From assembly GCF_023913755.1 (NCBI RefSeq), contig NZ_JAMXBJ010000049.1, positions 62,001-126,000 of the forward strand: a stretch of DNA of 64,000 bases. Reading direction: 5' to 3'. A model generated the notes under the pieces. That model had not been told where the DNA came from. It made no database searches and saw nothing but the letters and a program-made list of their open reading frames with translations. Below, one piece after another: positions 48,444 to 57,777 of this stretch. The stretch comes from Pseudarthrobacter cellobiosi (GTDB taxonomy: Bacteria > Actinomycetota > Actinomycetes > Actinomycetales > Micrococcaceae). Position 1 is the stretch's first letter; each line of letters begins with the position of its first letter. The position numbers and the translations under genes were made by a program.

Positions 48444-49229
48444 TCAGCCGTGTTCCGGTCTCTTGGGCGCCAGCCGGTACCCCACACCGCGCACAGTCTG
48501 CAGCCACCGCGGGGACTGGGAGTCCTCCTGGAGCTTGCGGCGCAGGTTGCCGACGTGGACTTCCACGGCACGCTCATCGGCTTCACTGATGTAGGCGTCG
48601 GCTTCGTAAAGATCCCCTCGGACAGCACGCACCAGGTGGGACCTGGTACAGACAGCCCCTGCGCCGTTCAACAGAGTGTGGAGCAGGTCAAACTCGCTGC
48701 GGGTGAGACCGAGATTTTCACCATCCATCGTGACGGTGCGGGTCCGAGGATTAAGTGCGAGTCCGTTGTGGCGCAACACGCCGGTTTCCGTCAGCTGTGC
48801 CGGCGCAGCAGGCGGTGCTGCCCATACGGCTGGCGCTGGCGGTTCAAGACCGATGTCGTGACGCGGCCGGCGCATCATCGCTGCCACCCTTGCACGGAGC
48901 TCACGCGGCCGGAAGGGTTTGGCGATGTAATCATCGGCACCGGCGTTGAGCGCCGACAAGAGGTCCGGCTCTTCGGTCCTGCCGGTCAGCATGACCACGT
49001 AGGCGTCGCTGAAACCGCGGATCCGCCTGAGCACTTCAAAACCGTCAATGTCCGGAAGGCCGATGTCGAGCGTGACCACGCTGGCCTGCCGATGGCGCAC
49101 GACTTCGACGCCTTCCCTTCCGTCCGCAGCCGTGTGGACCTCGAACCCCGCCTGGGTCAAGACCCCCTCCAGGAGGTTCCTCACATCCACGTCGTCCTCG
49201 ATTACTACTGCTACCCCAAGATCATCCAT
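48444..49229 (-). CDS. OmpR/PhoB-type response regulator
   Basis: 261 residues. The receiver domain (5-120) has the acidic pocket EDD (11-13), phospho-Asp55 in VVTLDIGLPDIDGFEVL, Thr82 in VMLTGRTEE and Lys104 in DYIAKPFRPRELRARV. The C-terminal winged-helix domain has LTRSEFDLLHTLLNGAGAV and VEVHVGNLRRKL, ending LQTVRGVGYRLAPK. It should be able to be phosphorylated. ATG 49229 is chosen (GGGGATAGCG upstream) because the receiver starts there. It is divergent from the sensor kinase gene; the regulon is unknown but the pilus clusters are adjacent. Confidence 0.92.
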   Translation of the reverse strand: MDDLGVAVVIEDDVDVRNLLEGVLTQAGFEVHTAADGREGVEVVRHRQASVVTLDIGLPDIDGFEVLRRIRGFSDAYVVMLTGRTEEPDLLSALNAGADDYIAKPFRPRELRARVAAMMRRPRHDIGLEPPAPAVWAAPPAAPAQLTETGVLRHNGLALNPRTRTVTMDGENLGLTRSEFDLLHTLLNGAGAVCTRSHLVRAVRGDLYEADAYISEADERAVEVHVGNLRRKLQEDSQSPRWLQTVRGVGYRLAPKRPEHG

Positions 49230-49485
49230 CGCTATCCCCAACGCCAGGTGTATTTGGCCCCCCATCAGCCCAGCGCCGATGCCAAATCCACTCCAACTCT
49301 CTCTACGGTACAAGCATGAACGGCAGATGACACTCCTCTTCACAATCCCGTTCTGAAAAGTCAATTACTATGACAGCCCATACACAATAGGATTCAGAGG
49401 GTGAAGTGCGTCGCCCTGAGAGAATTTGGGCGCGTGAATTGGTTGGGGACGGAATTGGGGCCGTCAAGAACGTTGGAGAGTCCGT

Positions 49486-51153
49486 ATGGCTGTACGTCCC
49501 TCATCCAGGGGTGTGGCCCCCTATTTCAGAAATCTTGGTCCCCGCACCCAGGTCGCATTGTGCCAGCTTCCGCTGACTCTGATTGTCACTATCCTGGGCG
49601 TGATGACGCCCTTTGCCTGGCCTTCGCTCCTGGGCAGTCTCCTCTATCTGGCAGGAATCGCCATACAGGGCATTCTTTTCCTGGCCTGTTTCCTGACCCC
49701 TTGGGAGCGTCTGCGTCGTAGCGCCTATCTGGTAATTCCGATTCTTGACTTTCTCGCGATTGGGATCCTGCGAAACGGCGCCTCGCCGCTCCTCCCGGGA
49801 TTGGCAATCCTGGTCATATTTCCCGTCATTTGGCTCGCCGCTTCCGGCATGCTGGTGCGGACAAGCCTTGTGCTCAGCGCAGTGGGGACTCTGCTCATCA
49901 TGCTCCCGTCGATGGCCGGAAGATTCCCAAATCTCACGGCAGCGGACATCACATCGCTGATCCTTTTCCCGCTCATGATGCTCGCCGTTTCGCTCGCAAT
50001 CCGCTTCGCCAGTGTCAATATGCGCATCCAGCAGCGGCAGCTGCAGGCCATGGGCGAGGAACTCCGGGAACTGCTCGCCGCGAGCCGGGAGCGCGAAAAG
50101 CTGTTGATGACCATCCTGGACGCCACCGACGTCGGCATTATCGCCGTGGATTCGAACGGTGACCAGCTGCTGACGAATAACCGGCAGCGGGGGTTCCAGC
50201 AGACGGCCATCCCTGCGGGGGTAGCCGTCGGTGACGAAAGTCAGTACCTGGTCTTCGCCCAAGACAAGATGACTCCTCTGCCGGCGGAGAAACGTCCCCT
50301 CCGACGCGCCATCGAGGGCGAGTCCTTCGCGGACTACCTCGTCTGGATCGGCGATGGCCCGCAGCAGCGCGCGGTTTCCACCGCGGCGAGGCCCTTGAAG
50401 GACGACGTCGGCCACCTCACCGGGGCGGTGGTGGTCTTCAACGACGTCACGGGCCTGGTCGAGGCCATGGCTGCGAACGAAGAGCTGGTCGCGAATGTCT
50501 CCCACGAGTTCAGGTCCCCGCTCAATTCCATCCTCGGCAACATCGACCTGGTGCTGGAGGACCGCGAGGGGATGTCCGACCTCACGGTCCGGCGCCTGGA
50601 CGTGGTGCAGCGCAACTCCGAACGGCTGCTGGCCCTGGTCTCGGACCTGACGCTCGAAGCCTCCGCCGCCCTGAACGTTCACCCGAAACGCACGGACATT
50701 TCCGGCCTAGTGGAGACAAGCATCGGCTCGGCCCAGGCGCACGCGGAGCGGTCAGCGGTAGCCCTGGTGGCCAACGTTCCCTCCCCGCTCTGGGCCTACG
50801 CCGACCCGCTGCGGATCGGCCAGGCACTGGACAACCTGGTGTCGAACGCCATCAAGTACTCCCCGGACGGCGGGACAGTGACCATCAGCGCAGCCGGCAC
50901 CGATGACTGGGTCAAGCTTGTTGTTCGGGACACCGGGATGGGCATGGCGCCCGAGGATGCGGCCAAGGTTTTCAGCCGGTTCTTCCGCGCCGAGTCGGCC
51001 CGGGACGCTGCCATTCCGGGAGCCGGACTGGGCCTGTCGATCACCAAGACCATCCTGGAACGCCACGGCGGTGCCATCGCCTGCGCCAGTGCCCTGGGCG
51101 GCGGCAGCACATTCACCATGACCCTGCCCACCCCTTCATCGATTGCTCCGTAG
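49486..51153 (+). CDS. Membrane sensor histidine kinase
   Basis: 555 residues. About five to six hydrophobic segments lie between 22 and 175 (no large periplasmic loop). A coiled linker (180-205) and a PAS-like domain (about 205-325) follow. The HisKA domain has His340 in VANVSHEFRSPLNSIL, and the HATPase has LDNLVSNAIKYSPDGG, VVRDTGMGMAPED and GAGLGLSITKTILERHGG. It should be active. It is divergent from the response regulator with a 256-bp gap. A role in regulating the nearby Tad clusters is inference. Confidence 0.92.
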   Translation: MAVRPSSRGVAPYFRNLGPRTQVALCQLPLTLIVTILGVMTPFAWPSLLGSLLYLAGIAIQGILFLACFLTPWERLRRSAYLVIPILDFLAIGILRNGASPLLPGLAILVIFPVIWLAASGMLVRTSLVLSAVGTLLIMLPSMAGRFPNLTAADITSLILFPLMMLAVSLAIRFASVNMRIQQRQLQAMGEELRELLAASREREKLLMTILDATDVGIIAVDSNGDQLLTNNRQRGFQQTAIPAGVAVGDESQYLVFAQDKMTPLPAEKRPLRRAIEGESFADYLVWIGDGPQQRAVSTAARPLKDDVGHLTGAVVVFNDVTGLVEAMAANEELVANVSHEFRSPLNSILGNIDLVLEDREGMSDLTVRRLDVVQRNSERLLALVSDLTLEASAALNVHPKRTDISGLVETSIGSAQAHAERSAVALVANVPSPLWAYADPLRIGQALDNLVSNAIKYSPDGGTVTISAAGTDDWVKLVVRDTGMGMAPEDAAKVFSRFFRAESARDAAIPGAGLGLSITKTILERHGGAIACASALGGGSTFTMTLPTPSSIAP

Positions 51154-51198
51154 AAGCCCTTTTCGAGGCCCAAAAGGGCGCTGACGGAGCAGTCGATG
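51137..51198. terminator. Nested palindrome between the kinase gene and truA (bidirectional terminator)
   Basis: Outer arms CATCGATTGCTCCGT (51137-51151) / ACGGAGCAGTCGATG (51184-51198) with one mismatch. Inner arms GCCCTTTT (51156-51163) / AAAAGGGC (51172-51179). The outer arm includes the last codons of the kinase gene. Suited to terminate from both sides. Confidence 0.75.
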
Positions 51199-51209
51199 GG
51201 GTCCACGGC

Positions 51210-52109
51210 TTAGTGCTTGCGGACTGCCCTTGTCAGCTCGGCGCGGGCCAGCATCTCGTCGTCTGACGGGTAGGCAACCTCTTCAAGGACCAGCGGGTGC
51301 GGGGCGGCCAGGACAGATTTGGCGTCCCGTTTCTTGGCCAGCAGCCGCTCATGCAGCCATCCCGGCTCCTCGATGCCCTCGCCCACGAACAGGGCCGAGC
51401 CAACCAGGGACCGCACCATGTTGTGACAGAACGCGTCAGCCTGGACGGTCGCCACAATAACGCCGTCCTCGCCGCGGTGGAACTCGAAACGCTGCAGCTC
51501 ACGGATAGTGGTGGCACCCTCCCGCGGCTTGCAGTAGGACAGGAAGTTCTGCAGCCCCAGCAGCTGCACGGCACCCGCGTTCAGCAGGTCCACGTCCAGC
51601 GGGCTTTGGTGCCACAGCGTGAAGTACCGTTCGAGCGGATCCCACAGGGCGGGTCCGTCCGCGATGCGGTAGCTGTAGCGCCGCCAGAGTGCAGAGAACC
51701 TGGCATCGAAGCCCACGGGCGCCAGGGACACCAGGTGGACCTCGATAGCCCCGCTCAGGTCCCCCAACCCCCTGCTGAGGGCGCCCCGAATTCGCCGAAG
51801 GAACGCGACGGCGGGATCCAGTTCGTGCCCGCGCGGCAGTTTCAGCCACTCGGCCTCGGTCAGGTCCAGGTGGACCACCTGGCCGCGGGCGTGCACGCCG
51901 GCGTCGGTACGTCCCGCCACGGTGACCCGGATGGGCCGGCGGATCAACAACGCCAGCGCCTCTTCCAGGATGCCCTGGACGGTCCGCAATCCCGGCTGCA
52001 CGGCCCACCCGTTGAAGGGGCCGCCGTCGTACGATAAATCAAACCGGACACGCAAAAACCCGCCGCCCCCCGAAACGGGGGCAGCGGGTTTTTGGTCGTT
52101 CATAGACAT
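51210..52109 (-). CDS. truA: tRNA pseudouridine synthase A
   Basis: Forms pseudouridine at tRNA positions 38-40. The catalytic Asp is in VAGRTDAGVHARGQVVHL; LSYDGGPFNGWAVQPG opens the conserved part, and QADAFCHNMVRSLVG is another conserved block. Up to 299 residues from ATG 52109 (or ATG 52103). The first 18 codons, through PVSGGGGFLR, coincide with a terminator-like hairpin (52054-52093), so a TTG start at the Leu of FLRVRF, near 52051, is possible. It follows rplQ as usual in actinobacteria. Confidence 0.9.
   Translation of the reverse strand: MSMNDQKPAAPVSGGGGFLRVRFDLSYDGGPFNGWAVQPGLRTVQGILEEALALLIRRPIRVTVAGRTDAGVHARGQVVHLDLTEAEWLKLPRGHELDPAVAFLRRIRGALSRGLGDLSGAIEVHLVSLAPVGFDARFSALWRRYSYRIADGPALWDPLERYFTLWHQSPLDVDLLNAGAVQLLGLQNFLSYCKPREGATTIRELQRFEFHRGEDGVIVATVQADAFCHNMVRSLVGSALFVGEGIEEPGWLHERLLAKKRDAKSVLAAPHPLVLEEVAYPSDDEMLARAELTRAVRKH
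52054..52093 (-). terminator. Terminator-like hairpin inside the 5' end of truA
   Basis: On the minus strand AAAAACCCGC pairs with GCGGGTTTTT (10 bp), with an inner CCCCC/GGGGG stem and a GTTTC-type loop. It has A's before and T's after, the form of a bidirectional intrinsic terminator. It lies 43 bp after the rplQ stop, within the annotated truA frame. Confidence 0.8.
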
Positions 52110-52135
52110 AAGTCTACTGGAGCGTCAGAGCCTGA

Positions 52136-52804
52136 TTACTCAGCTTCGACGGCCTGTGCAGCTTCGCCACCGGCAGGCACGAAGCCTGCGGCTGCGGCGG
52201 ACTCTGCAGAGTCGAACCAGACTTCAGCAACCGTGGCGTCGTACCAGCGTGAGCCGGGAACGTGGTACTTCATGGAGTCCTCGTTGCCCTTGACCTCGAA
52301 GCCCTCAGGGGCAACGTTGTCAGCCGTAGCAGGCTTGGAGCCGGCGTACTTGGCTTCAGCAGCTTCGGTCTCGACAGGCTCAGCAACCGGAGCAGCCTTG
52401 GCGGCAGCCTGAGTAGCCTCGGCCACAACGGCCTGCTTGGCGGAAACCGGCTCGAGAACCAGTTCGATGACAGCCATGGGAGCGTTGTCGCCCTTACGGT
52501 TGCCGATCTTGGTGATGCGGGTGTAGCCGCCGTCGCGGTTCTCCACCGCCTGTGCAATGTCGGTGAACAGCTCGTGGACGATGCCCTTGTTGCTGATCAG
52601 GCCGAGTACACGGCGGCGGGAAGCCAGGTCGCCACGCTTGGCGAAAGTCACCAGGCGCTCGGCGTACGGCTTCAGTCGCTTGGCCTTGGTCACCGTGGTG
52701 GTGATCCGCTTGTGCTCGAACAGTGCGGCGGACAGGTTCGCGAGCATAAGACGCTCGTGAGCCGCTCCGCCTCCGAGGCGCGGACCCTTAGCGGGGGTAG
52801 GCAT
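52136..52804 (-). CDS. rplQ: 50S ribosomal protein L17 with C-terminal extension
   Basis: 222 residues. L17 proper ends near residue 120 ([20 protein letters not shown] at the start, then [29 protein letters not shown] at the end). A linker rich in Ala/Glu/Val follows, then [20 protein letters not shown] and [20 protein letters not shown], a pattern of the small sunset-type domain. The extension is known from actinobacterial L17 but its role is unclear. Last gene of the infA-rpmJ-rpsM-rpsK-rpoA-rplQ string. Confidence 0.95.
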   Translation of the reverse strand: MPTPAKGPRLGGGAAHERLMLANLSAALFEHKRITTTVTKAKRLKPYAERLVTFAKRGDLASRRRVLGLISNKGIVHELFTDIAQAVENRDGGYTRITKIGNRKGDNAPMAVIELVLEPVSAKQAVVAEATQAAAKAAPVAEPVETEAAEAKYAGSKPATADNVAPEGFEVKGNEDSMKYHVPGSRWYDATVAEVWFDSAESAAAAGFVPAGGEAAQAVEAE

Positions 52805-52881
52805 AATAGTTTCTCCTCATATGGAAGCCAGTGGGCTGCGCACACCGTGGTGCATCCAGCCAGCCGGCCAAGATCTGTTTG

Positions 52882-53892
52882 TTAGAGTTCGTCGTCGCCG
52901 AAAGCGGCGTCGTCCTCTTCAATTGCTGCGGCGCGTGCTGCGAGGTCAAAACCGGGAGGCGAGTCCTTGAGGGACAGGCCCAGTTCAACCAGCTTTGCCT
53001 TGACCTCGTCAATGGACTTCGCACCGAAGTTACGGATGTCCATGAGGTCAGCCTCGGAGCGTGCAACGAGTTCACCCACGGTGTGGATGCCCTCACGCTT
53101 GAGGCAGTTGTAGGAACGGACGGTGAGGTCCAGATCCTCGATCGGCAGTGCCATGTCTGCTGCCAGGGCAGCATCCGTCGGCGACGGGCCAATCTCGATA
53201 CCTTCAGCTGCGGTGTTCAGCTCGCGGGCCAGACCGAAGAGTTCCACCAGGGTGGTACCTGCGGAAGCAACAGCATCGCGCGGGGCGATGGCCTGCTTGG
53301 TCTCGACGTCGACAATGAGCTTGTCGAAGTCGGTGCGCTGCTCAACACGGGTTGCTTCCACGCGGAAAGTAACCTTCAGGACCGGCGAGTAGATCGAGTC
53401 GACCGGGATACGGCCGATCTCGGAGTCGCCGGACTTGTTCTGAGCTGCCGAAACGTAGCCGCGGCCGCGCTCGATGGTCAGTTCGAGTTCGAACTTGCCC
53501 TTCGAGTTCAGCGTGGCAATGTGCAGATCCGGGTTGTGGAATTCGACGCCGGCCGGCGGAGCGATGTCCGCGGCGGTGACGACTCCGGGGCCCTGCTTGC
53601 GCAGGTAAGCCACAACCGGCTCGTCGTGCTCGGAGGAAACCGACAGGCTCTTGATGTTCAGGATGATCTCAGTGACATCTTCCTTGACACCCGGAACCGT
53701 GGTGAACTCGTGCAGCACGCCATCGATCCGGATGCTGGTTACAGCGGCACCGGGGATGGAGGAGAGCAGGGTACGGCGGAGGGAGTTTCCGAGGGTGTAG
53801 CCGAAGCCCGGTTCCAGCGGTTCAATGATGAAACGCGAGCGGTTATCGGAGACGACCTCTTCGGAGAGGGTGGGGCGCTGTGCAATGAGCAC
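52882..53892 (-). CDS. rpoA: DNA-directed RNA polymerase subunit alpha
   Basis: 336 residues. The N-terminal assembly domain has [20 protein letters not shown] and [20 protein letters not shown]. The C-terminal domain has [20 protein letters not shown] and [18 protein letters not shown], including the DNA-contacting helix region. Binds promoters' UP elements and regulators. It sits between rpsK and rplQ, the conserved position. Confidence 0.98.
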   Translation of the reverse strand: MLIAQRPTLSEEVVSDNRSRFIIEPLEPGFGYTLGNSLRRTLLSSIPGAAVTSIRIDGVLHEFTTVPGVKEDVTEIILNIKSLSVSSEHDEPVVAYLRKQGPGVVTAADIAPPAGVEFHNPDLHIATLNSKGKFELELTIERGRGYVSAAQNKSGDSEIGRIPVDSIYSPVLKVTFRVEATRVEQRTDFDKLIVDVETKQAIAPRDAVASAGTTLVELFGLARELNTAAEGIEIGPSPTDAALAADMALPIEDLDLTVRSYNCLKREGIHTVGELVARSEADLMDIRNFGAKSIDEVKAKLVELGLSLKDSPPGFDLAARAAAIEEDDAAFGDDEL

Positions 53893-53974
53893 TTAGGTTT
53901 CCTTTCGGCGAGCATCCGCTATATGACGCAACACAGGTGGTGGAAATTCGGTCTGAAGACTTAGCGCGGCTGGG

Positions 53975-54004
53975 CTTGCCCGGACCATTGACGGTCCGGG
54001 CAAG
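53975..54004 (-). terminator. Perfect hairpin between rpsK and rpoA
   Basis: 12-bp stem CTTGCCCGGACC / GGTCCGGGCAAG with a 6-nt loop. No T tract on the minus strand. It may attenuate, or mark an RNA processing site between ribosomal protein and polymerase genes. Confidence 0.55.
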
Positions 54005-54024
54005 CTCAAGCTGCTGGAAAAGCC

Positions 54025-54426
54025 TTAGACGCGGCGGCGCTTCGGCGGACGGCAACCGTTGTGCGCTGCGGGGGTGACGTCCTGGATGGAGCCAACCTCC
54101 AGGCCAGCGGCCTGCAGCGAGCGGATTGCGGTCTCGCGTCCGGAACCCGGTCCCTTGACGAAAACGTCAACCTTGCGCATGCCGTGCTCCTGCGCACGCT
54201 TGGCAGCAGCTTCGGCAGCCATCTGGGCTGCGAACGGGGTGGACTTGCGTGAGCCCTTGAAGCCAACCTCACCTGAGGAAGCCCAAGAGATAACAGCGCC
54301 GTTCGGGTCCGTGATGGACACGATGGTGTTGTTAAAAGTGCTCTTGATGTGCGCCTGGCCCAGCGCGATATTCTTTTTGTCCTTCTTACGCGGCTTGCGA
54401 ACCGCGCCACGAGTCTTCGGGGGCAT
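54025..54426 (-). CDS. rpsK: 30S ribosomal protein S11
   Basis: 133 residues. [40 protein letters not shown] and the C-terminal [10 protein letters not shown] are conserved. Part of the 30S platform. Same strand and order as in other actinobacteria, 51 bp after rpsM. Confidence 0.98.
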   Translation of the reverse strand: MPPKTRGAVRKPRKKDKKNIALGQAHIKSTFNNTIVSITDPNGAVISWASSGEVGFKGSRKSTPFAAQMAAEAAAKRAQEHGMRKVDVFVKGPGSGRETAIRSLQAAGLEVGSIQDVTPAAHNGCRPPKRRRV

Positions 54427-54477
54427 TTTTTCTCCTACAGAAAGTTATTGGGGGAAGACGAGTCAATCCCGAGGGAT

Positions 54478-54852
54478 TTAACGAGCCTTCTTCTTGCCTG
54501 CAACGGTGCGCTTCGGACCCTTACGGGTACGTGCGTTCGTCTTCGTACGCTGTCCGCGCACTGGCAGGCCCTTGCGGTGGCGAATACCTTCGTAGCTGCC
54601 GATTTCAACCTTGCGGCGGATATCAGCTGCTACTTCGCGGCGAAGGTCACCCTCAACCTTGTAGTTGCCTTCAATGTAGTCACGAAGCTCTACCAGCTGT
54701 GCATCGGTGAGGTCCTTAACGCGGACGTCAGCGCTGATGCCAGTGGCAGCCAGGGTTTCGTGTGCACGGGTCTTGCCCACGCCGTAGATGTAAGTAAGCG
54801 CAATTTCCAACCGCTTTTCGCGGGGAATGTCTACGCCAGCGAGACGAGCCAT
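54478..54852 (-). CDS. rpsM: 30S ribosomal protein S13
   Basis: 124 residues starting [40 protein letters not shown] and the basic C-terminus [20 protein letters not shown] are typical; the tail contacts tRNAs. The frame extends to 54903, but ATG 54852 is the family start with an AGGAG-like site (CAAGGAGTACTG) upstream. Confidence 0.98.
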   Translation of the reverse strand: MARLAGVDIPREKRLEIALTYIYGVGKTRAHETLAATGISADVRVKDLTDAQLVELRDYIEGNYKVEGDLRREVAADIRRKVEIGSYEGIRHRKGLPVRGQRTKTNARTRKGPKRTVAGKKKAR

Positions 54853-55008
54853 ATTGGCAGTACTCCTTGAATAAACCGGAGGTCGTAGGCAGTACACCCG
54901 CACGTTCTGTGCGGCCCCAGCCTCCGACCGGGGGTTAGCTGTCCGGGCTCATACGTCCCAATTCAGCTTGTGCTGCCTTTATTTACTTGCGTGGGTTAGC
55001 AACCCAGG

Positions 55009-55028
55009 ATTTCCCTCGGGAGGGAAAT
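55009..55028 (-). other. Hairpin at the rpmJ stop codon
   Basis: Perfect 8-bp stem ATTTCCCT / AGGGAAAT with a 4-nt loop, starting at the TAA of rpmJ. It may protect or process the mRNA between rpmJ and rpsM. Confidence 0.5.
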
Positions 55029-55141
55029 TAGCCCTGGCGCTGCTTGTGGCGCGGGTTCTCGCAGATCACCATGACCCGGCCATTACGGCGGATCACTTTG
55101 CACTTTTCGCAGATCTGCTTGACGCTCGGCTTGACCTTCAT
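55028..55141 (-). CDS. rpmJ: 50S ribosomal protein L36
   Basis: 37 residues: [20 protein letters not shown] at the start and [10 protein letters not shown] at the end. The zinc-ribbon ligands Cys11, Cys14, Cys27 and His32 are all present, so this is the zinc-binding (C+) form. It lies between infA and rpsM, its conserved position. Confidence 0.97.
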   Translation of the reverse strand: MKVKPSVKQICEKCKVIRRNGRVMVICENPRHKQRQG

Positions 55142-55210
55142 GGCATTCCTTTGCGTGTGGCAGTTGGTCAACTGGAGCAGCCGTCAGCTCATGCTGAGGC
55201 CGCCCAGAAT

Positions 55211-55432
55211 TTACTTGTAGCGGTAGACGATACGACCCCGAGTGAGGTCATAAGGGCTCAGTTCCACCACTACCCGGTCCTCAGGGAGAATCCTGATGTA
55301 GTGCTGGCGCATCTTGCCTGAGATGTGCGCGAGTACGATGTGCTTGTTGGTCAGCTCAACGCGAAACATCGCGTTAGGCAGCGCCTCAGTCACAACGCCT
55401 TCGATCTCAATGACCCCGTCCTTCTTGGCCAT
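55211..55432 (-). CDS. infA: Translation initiation factor IF-1
   Basis: 73 residues, single OB fold: [20 protein letters not shown], then [19 protein letters not shown] and the C-terminal [17 protein letters not shown]. Binds the A site of the 30S subunit during initiation. It heads the alpha-operon-like string down to rplQ. GGAGGGT lies just before the start. Confidence 0.98.
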   Translation of the reverse strand: MAKKDGVIEIEGVVTEALPNAMFRVELTNKHIVLAHISGKMRQHYIRILPEDRVVVELSPYDLTRGRIVYRYK

Positions 55433-55560
55433 ACCCTCCGCTAACTGTTGTTGCCGCAGCCCTGCCGGATTGCACCGGACATGACCACGAACGTTTTTGT
55501 TGGATCGGTTATCACCTCCGGCCCCAAACAGGGCACAGCTGGGCAGACAACCAACAAACC

Positions 55561-55589
55561 ACTTTACTGTAAGTGGGTAGAAAGTCCAA
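55561..55589 (-). promoter_or_regulatory. Candidate promoter of the infA operon
   Basis: On the minus strand TTGGAC (55589-55584), a 17-bp spacer and TAAAGT (55566-55561). It would give a 5' UTR of about 120 nt before infA. Matches to consensus are moderate. It lies just downstream of the P1 peptidase stop. Confidence 0.4.
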
Positions 55590-55611
55590 ACTAAAAATGA
55601 AAGTACACACC

Positions 55612-56595
55612 CTACCCGGTAATTGAGCTTGCCGAAATCCCGTCCAGTATCGCCAAGCGTACGACGTCGGCTGCCGCACTCTGCAGCGTAATGAGGCTCA
55701 CCTGCCTGGCAGTTTCAGTACTCCGGTCCAGTGCCACGTCACCAGTCGCGAGGCAAAAGACAGTATCCCCGTCTGCCAGGGTGTGCGACGGATTGAGCGC
55801 GCGAGCCAGCCCAGCATGTGCCGCAGAAGCAGTTCTCTTGCACTCGGCGGGGTCCAAGACTGCGTTCGTAGCAACAACCACCAGCGTCGTGTTGAGTCCT
55901 TGTGGTTCCGACGCCGCCGGCGCTGCAACCCTAGGCGTGCTCGCTCGTTCCTCGCTTAGACGCACGCTGCCGGGTCCCAGCCCCGTCTTCTCGGTGCCAG
56001 TCTCACCGCCCGCGTCCCCCACGGCAAATGGCAAACCAAGTGCGTTCACCACGGCCAGCGCCCCCACAACCACGCCGTTCTCGAGCGTGACCGAAGCCGT
56101 CCCCACTCCCCCCTTGAACTGTCCGCGTCCGGTCATCGCTCCGGTGCCTGCACCCACACTGCCGCGTCCGACGTCGTGCCCGTCCGTTTCGGCAGCAGCG
56201 GCGACGGCGGCCGCGTAGCCCATATCCGCCGTCGGGCGCGCTGAGAAGTCGCCTCCCCGGCCCAGGTCGAAGATCGCGGCTGCGGGAACGATGGGCACCA
56301 CTCCCCCGGTGACCGCGAAGCCCCGGCCGTTCTCCTCGCACCAGCGCTGCGCACCGTGGGCGGAGACCAGCCCATACGCGCTGCCGCCGGTGAGGACTAC
56401 GGCGTCCACCGTGGAAACGAGCGTGGTGGGATCCAGCGCGTCGGTCTCGTGTGTTCCGGGTCCCCCGCCCCGGACGTCCACCGACCCGACAGCCCCCGGC
56501 GGCGGCAGCACCACGGTGACGCCAGTCAGCCACCCGTCGTCGGTCTTCTGCGTGTGCCCAACCCTGATCCCAGGCACATCTGTGATTGCTCCCAT
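55612..56595 (-). CDS. P1 family peptidase (DmpA/BapA-like, S58)
   Basis: 327 residues. N-terminal-nucleophile aminopeptidase family that self-cleaves into two chains. [16 protein letters not shown] opens the protein, followed by [29 protein letters not shown] and [10 protein letters not shown]. The cleavage/nucleophile region is [15 protein letters not shown] (Asn235-Thr236-Thr237), where Thr or Ser usually becomes the new N-terminus. ATG 56595 is chosen; the frame runs far upstream as a spurious antisense extension. Substrate (D-amino acid amides or beta-peptides in characterised members) is unknown. It is divergent from ugpA. Confidence 0.88.
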   Translation of the reverse strand: MGAITDVPGIRVGHTQKTDDGWLTGVTVVLPPPGAVGSVDVRGGGPGTHETDALDPTTLVSTVDAVVLTGGSAYGLVSAHGAQRWCEENGRGFAVTGGVVPIVPAAAIFDLGRGGDFSARPTADMGYAAAVAAAAETDGHDVGRGSVGAGTGAMTGRGQFKGGVGTASVTLENGVVVGALAVVNALGLPFAVGDAGGETGTEKTGLGPGSVRLSEERASTPRVAAPAASEPQGLNTTLVVVATNAVLDPAECKRTASAAHAGLARALNPSHTLADGDTVFCLATGDVALDRSTETARQVSLITLQSAAADVVRLAILDGISASSITG

Positions 56596-56796
56596 GGCTC
56601 CATTCTGCCCTGCGTTCACCGGCGGACTGTGGGCTCGATCACCGGCGAAACGAAACGTTCCGTGAACGGGTTCCGAAGCCTGGAACAACAATTCGCTGCG
56701 TGGCCGCATCTGGTCCTGTCCGGCTTGCACGATGTGATGGAGTGATCTCAAATCCGTTCCACAGCCCTGCTGCTGCAGGCTTTCCGATTGAGATCC

Positions 56797-57777
56797 ATGA
56801 CACCACAGCTCACCGCCAAGCCGGGCAGTTCCCCGACGCAGACGGCCACCCACAGAGCAAAGGACCAGGCCGGCGCCCTGCCCCGGACGCGCAATCGCTG
56901 GTCGCGCCGGAAACGCCAGGACTTCTTCGTCTTCCTCGGGCTGGCCCTGCCGAACCTGCTGCTCATCGCGGTCTTCACCTACGTCCCGCTGTTCAACAAC
57001 CTCTACTACTCCACGCTGAACTGGACGCTCGGCTCCGCGTCGGCCACCGTCATCGGGCTGGAAAACTACGTCACGTTCTTCACCAGCGCGGACGCCGGCC
57101 GGGTCCTTGGCACCACCGCCGTGTTCACTGCCGCAACCGTGGGCGGCTCCATGGTGCTTGGCCTGCTGGTGGCGCTGGCCCTGAACTCGAAGGTCCGCGG
57201 CACCACCTTTGCCCGGTCGGCCGTCTTCGCACCGTATGTGCTGTCCGGGGTTGGCGTTGGCCTGGTGTGGCTGTTCATCTTTGACCCCGGCTACGGTGTG
57301 CTGGCCTGGATCCTGCGGGGCTTCGGGCAGCAGAGTCCGCAGTGGATCAACGATCCGGAGCTCTCCCTGGTGATGGTCATCATCGTGTACGTCTGGAAGA
57401 ACCTGGGCTACTGCGCGGTGGTGTTTCTCGCCGGGTTGCAGTCCCTGCCGCAGGACGTGATGGAGGCTGCGTCGTTGGACGGTGCCAGCAGTTTCCGGCG
57501 CTTCGTCAGCATGTCGCTGCCGCTGCTCTCCCCCACCACCTTCTTTCTGCTGATCACCACCATGCTTAGCTCGCTCCAGGCCTTCGACCTCATCCGGATC
57601 ATGACGCCCCTGGGCAGCGGCACCAGCACCCTCATCTACGAGGCGTACCTCCAAGCCTTCGGCGCCTACAACCGCGCCGGCTATTCCGCCGCCATCTCGG
57701 TGGTCCTGTTTGTCATCCTGCTGGTCATCACGGTGCTGCAGCTGCGGTTCGTCGAAAGGAAGGTGCACTACTCGTGA
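56797..57777 (+). CDS. ugpA: Sugar/glycerophosphodiester ABC transporter permease, UgpA/MalF type
   Basis: 326 residues from ATG 56797 (a TTG at 56788 is an alternative). Six membrane segments are visible, starting with FFVFLGLALPNLLLIAVFTY. The cytosolic EAA loop reads DVMEAASLDGASSFRRFVSM, the contact for the ATPase. It is cotranscribed with a second permease and a binding protein. No ATPase gene is present; a shared ATPase must be encoded elsewhere. The ugp assignment rests on the adjacent binding protein. Confidence 0.85.
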   Translation: MTPQLTAKPGSSPTQTATHRAKDQAGALPRTRNRWSRRKRQDFFVFLGLALPNLLLIAVFTYVPLFNNLYYSTLNWTLGSASATVIGLENYVTFFTSADAGRVLGTTAVFTAATVGGSMVLGLLVALALNSKVRGTTFARSAVFAPYVLSGVGVGLVWLFIFDPGYGVLAWILRGFGQQSPQWINDPELSLVMVIIVYVWKNLGYCAVVFLAGLQSLPQDVMEAASLDGASSFRRFVSMSLPLLSPTTFFLLITTMLSSLQAFDLIRIMTPLGSGTSTLIYEAYLQAFGAYNRAGYSAAISVVLFVILLVITVLQLRFVERKVHYS

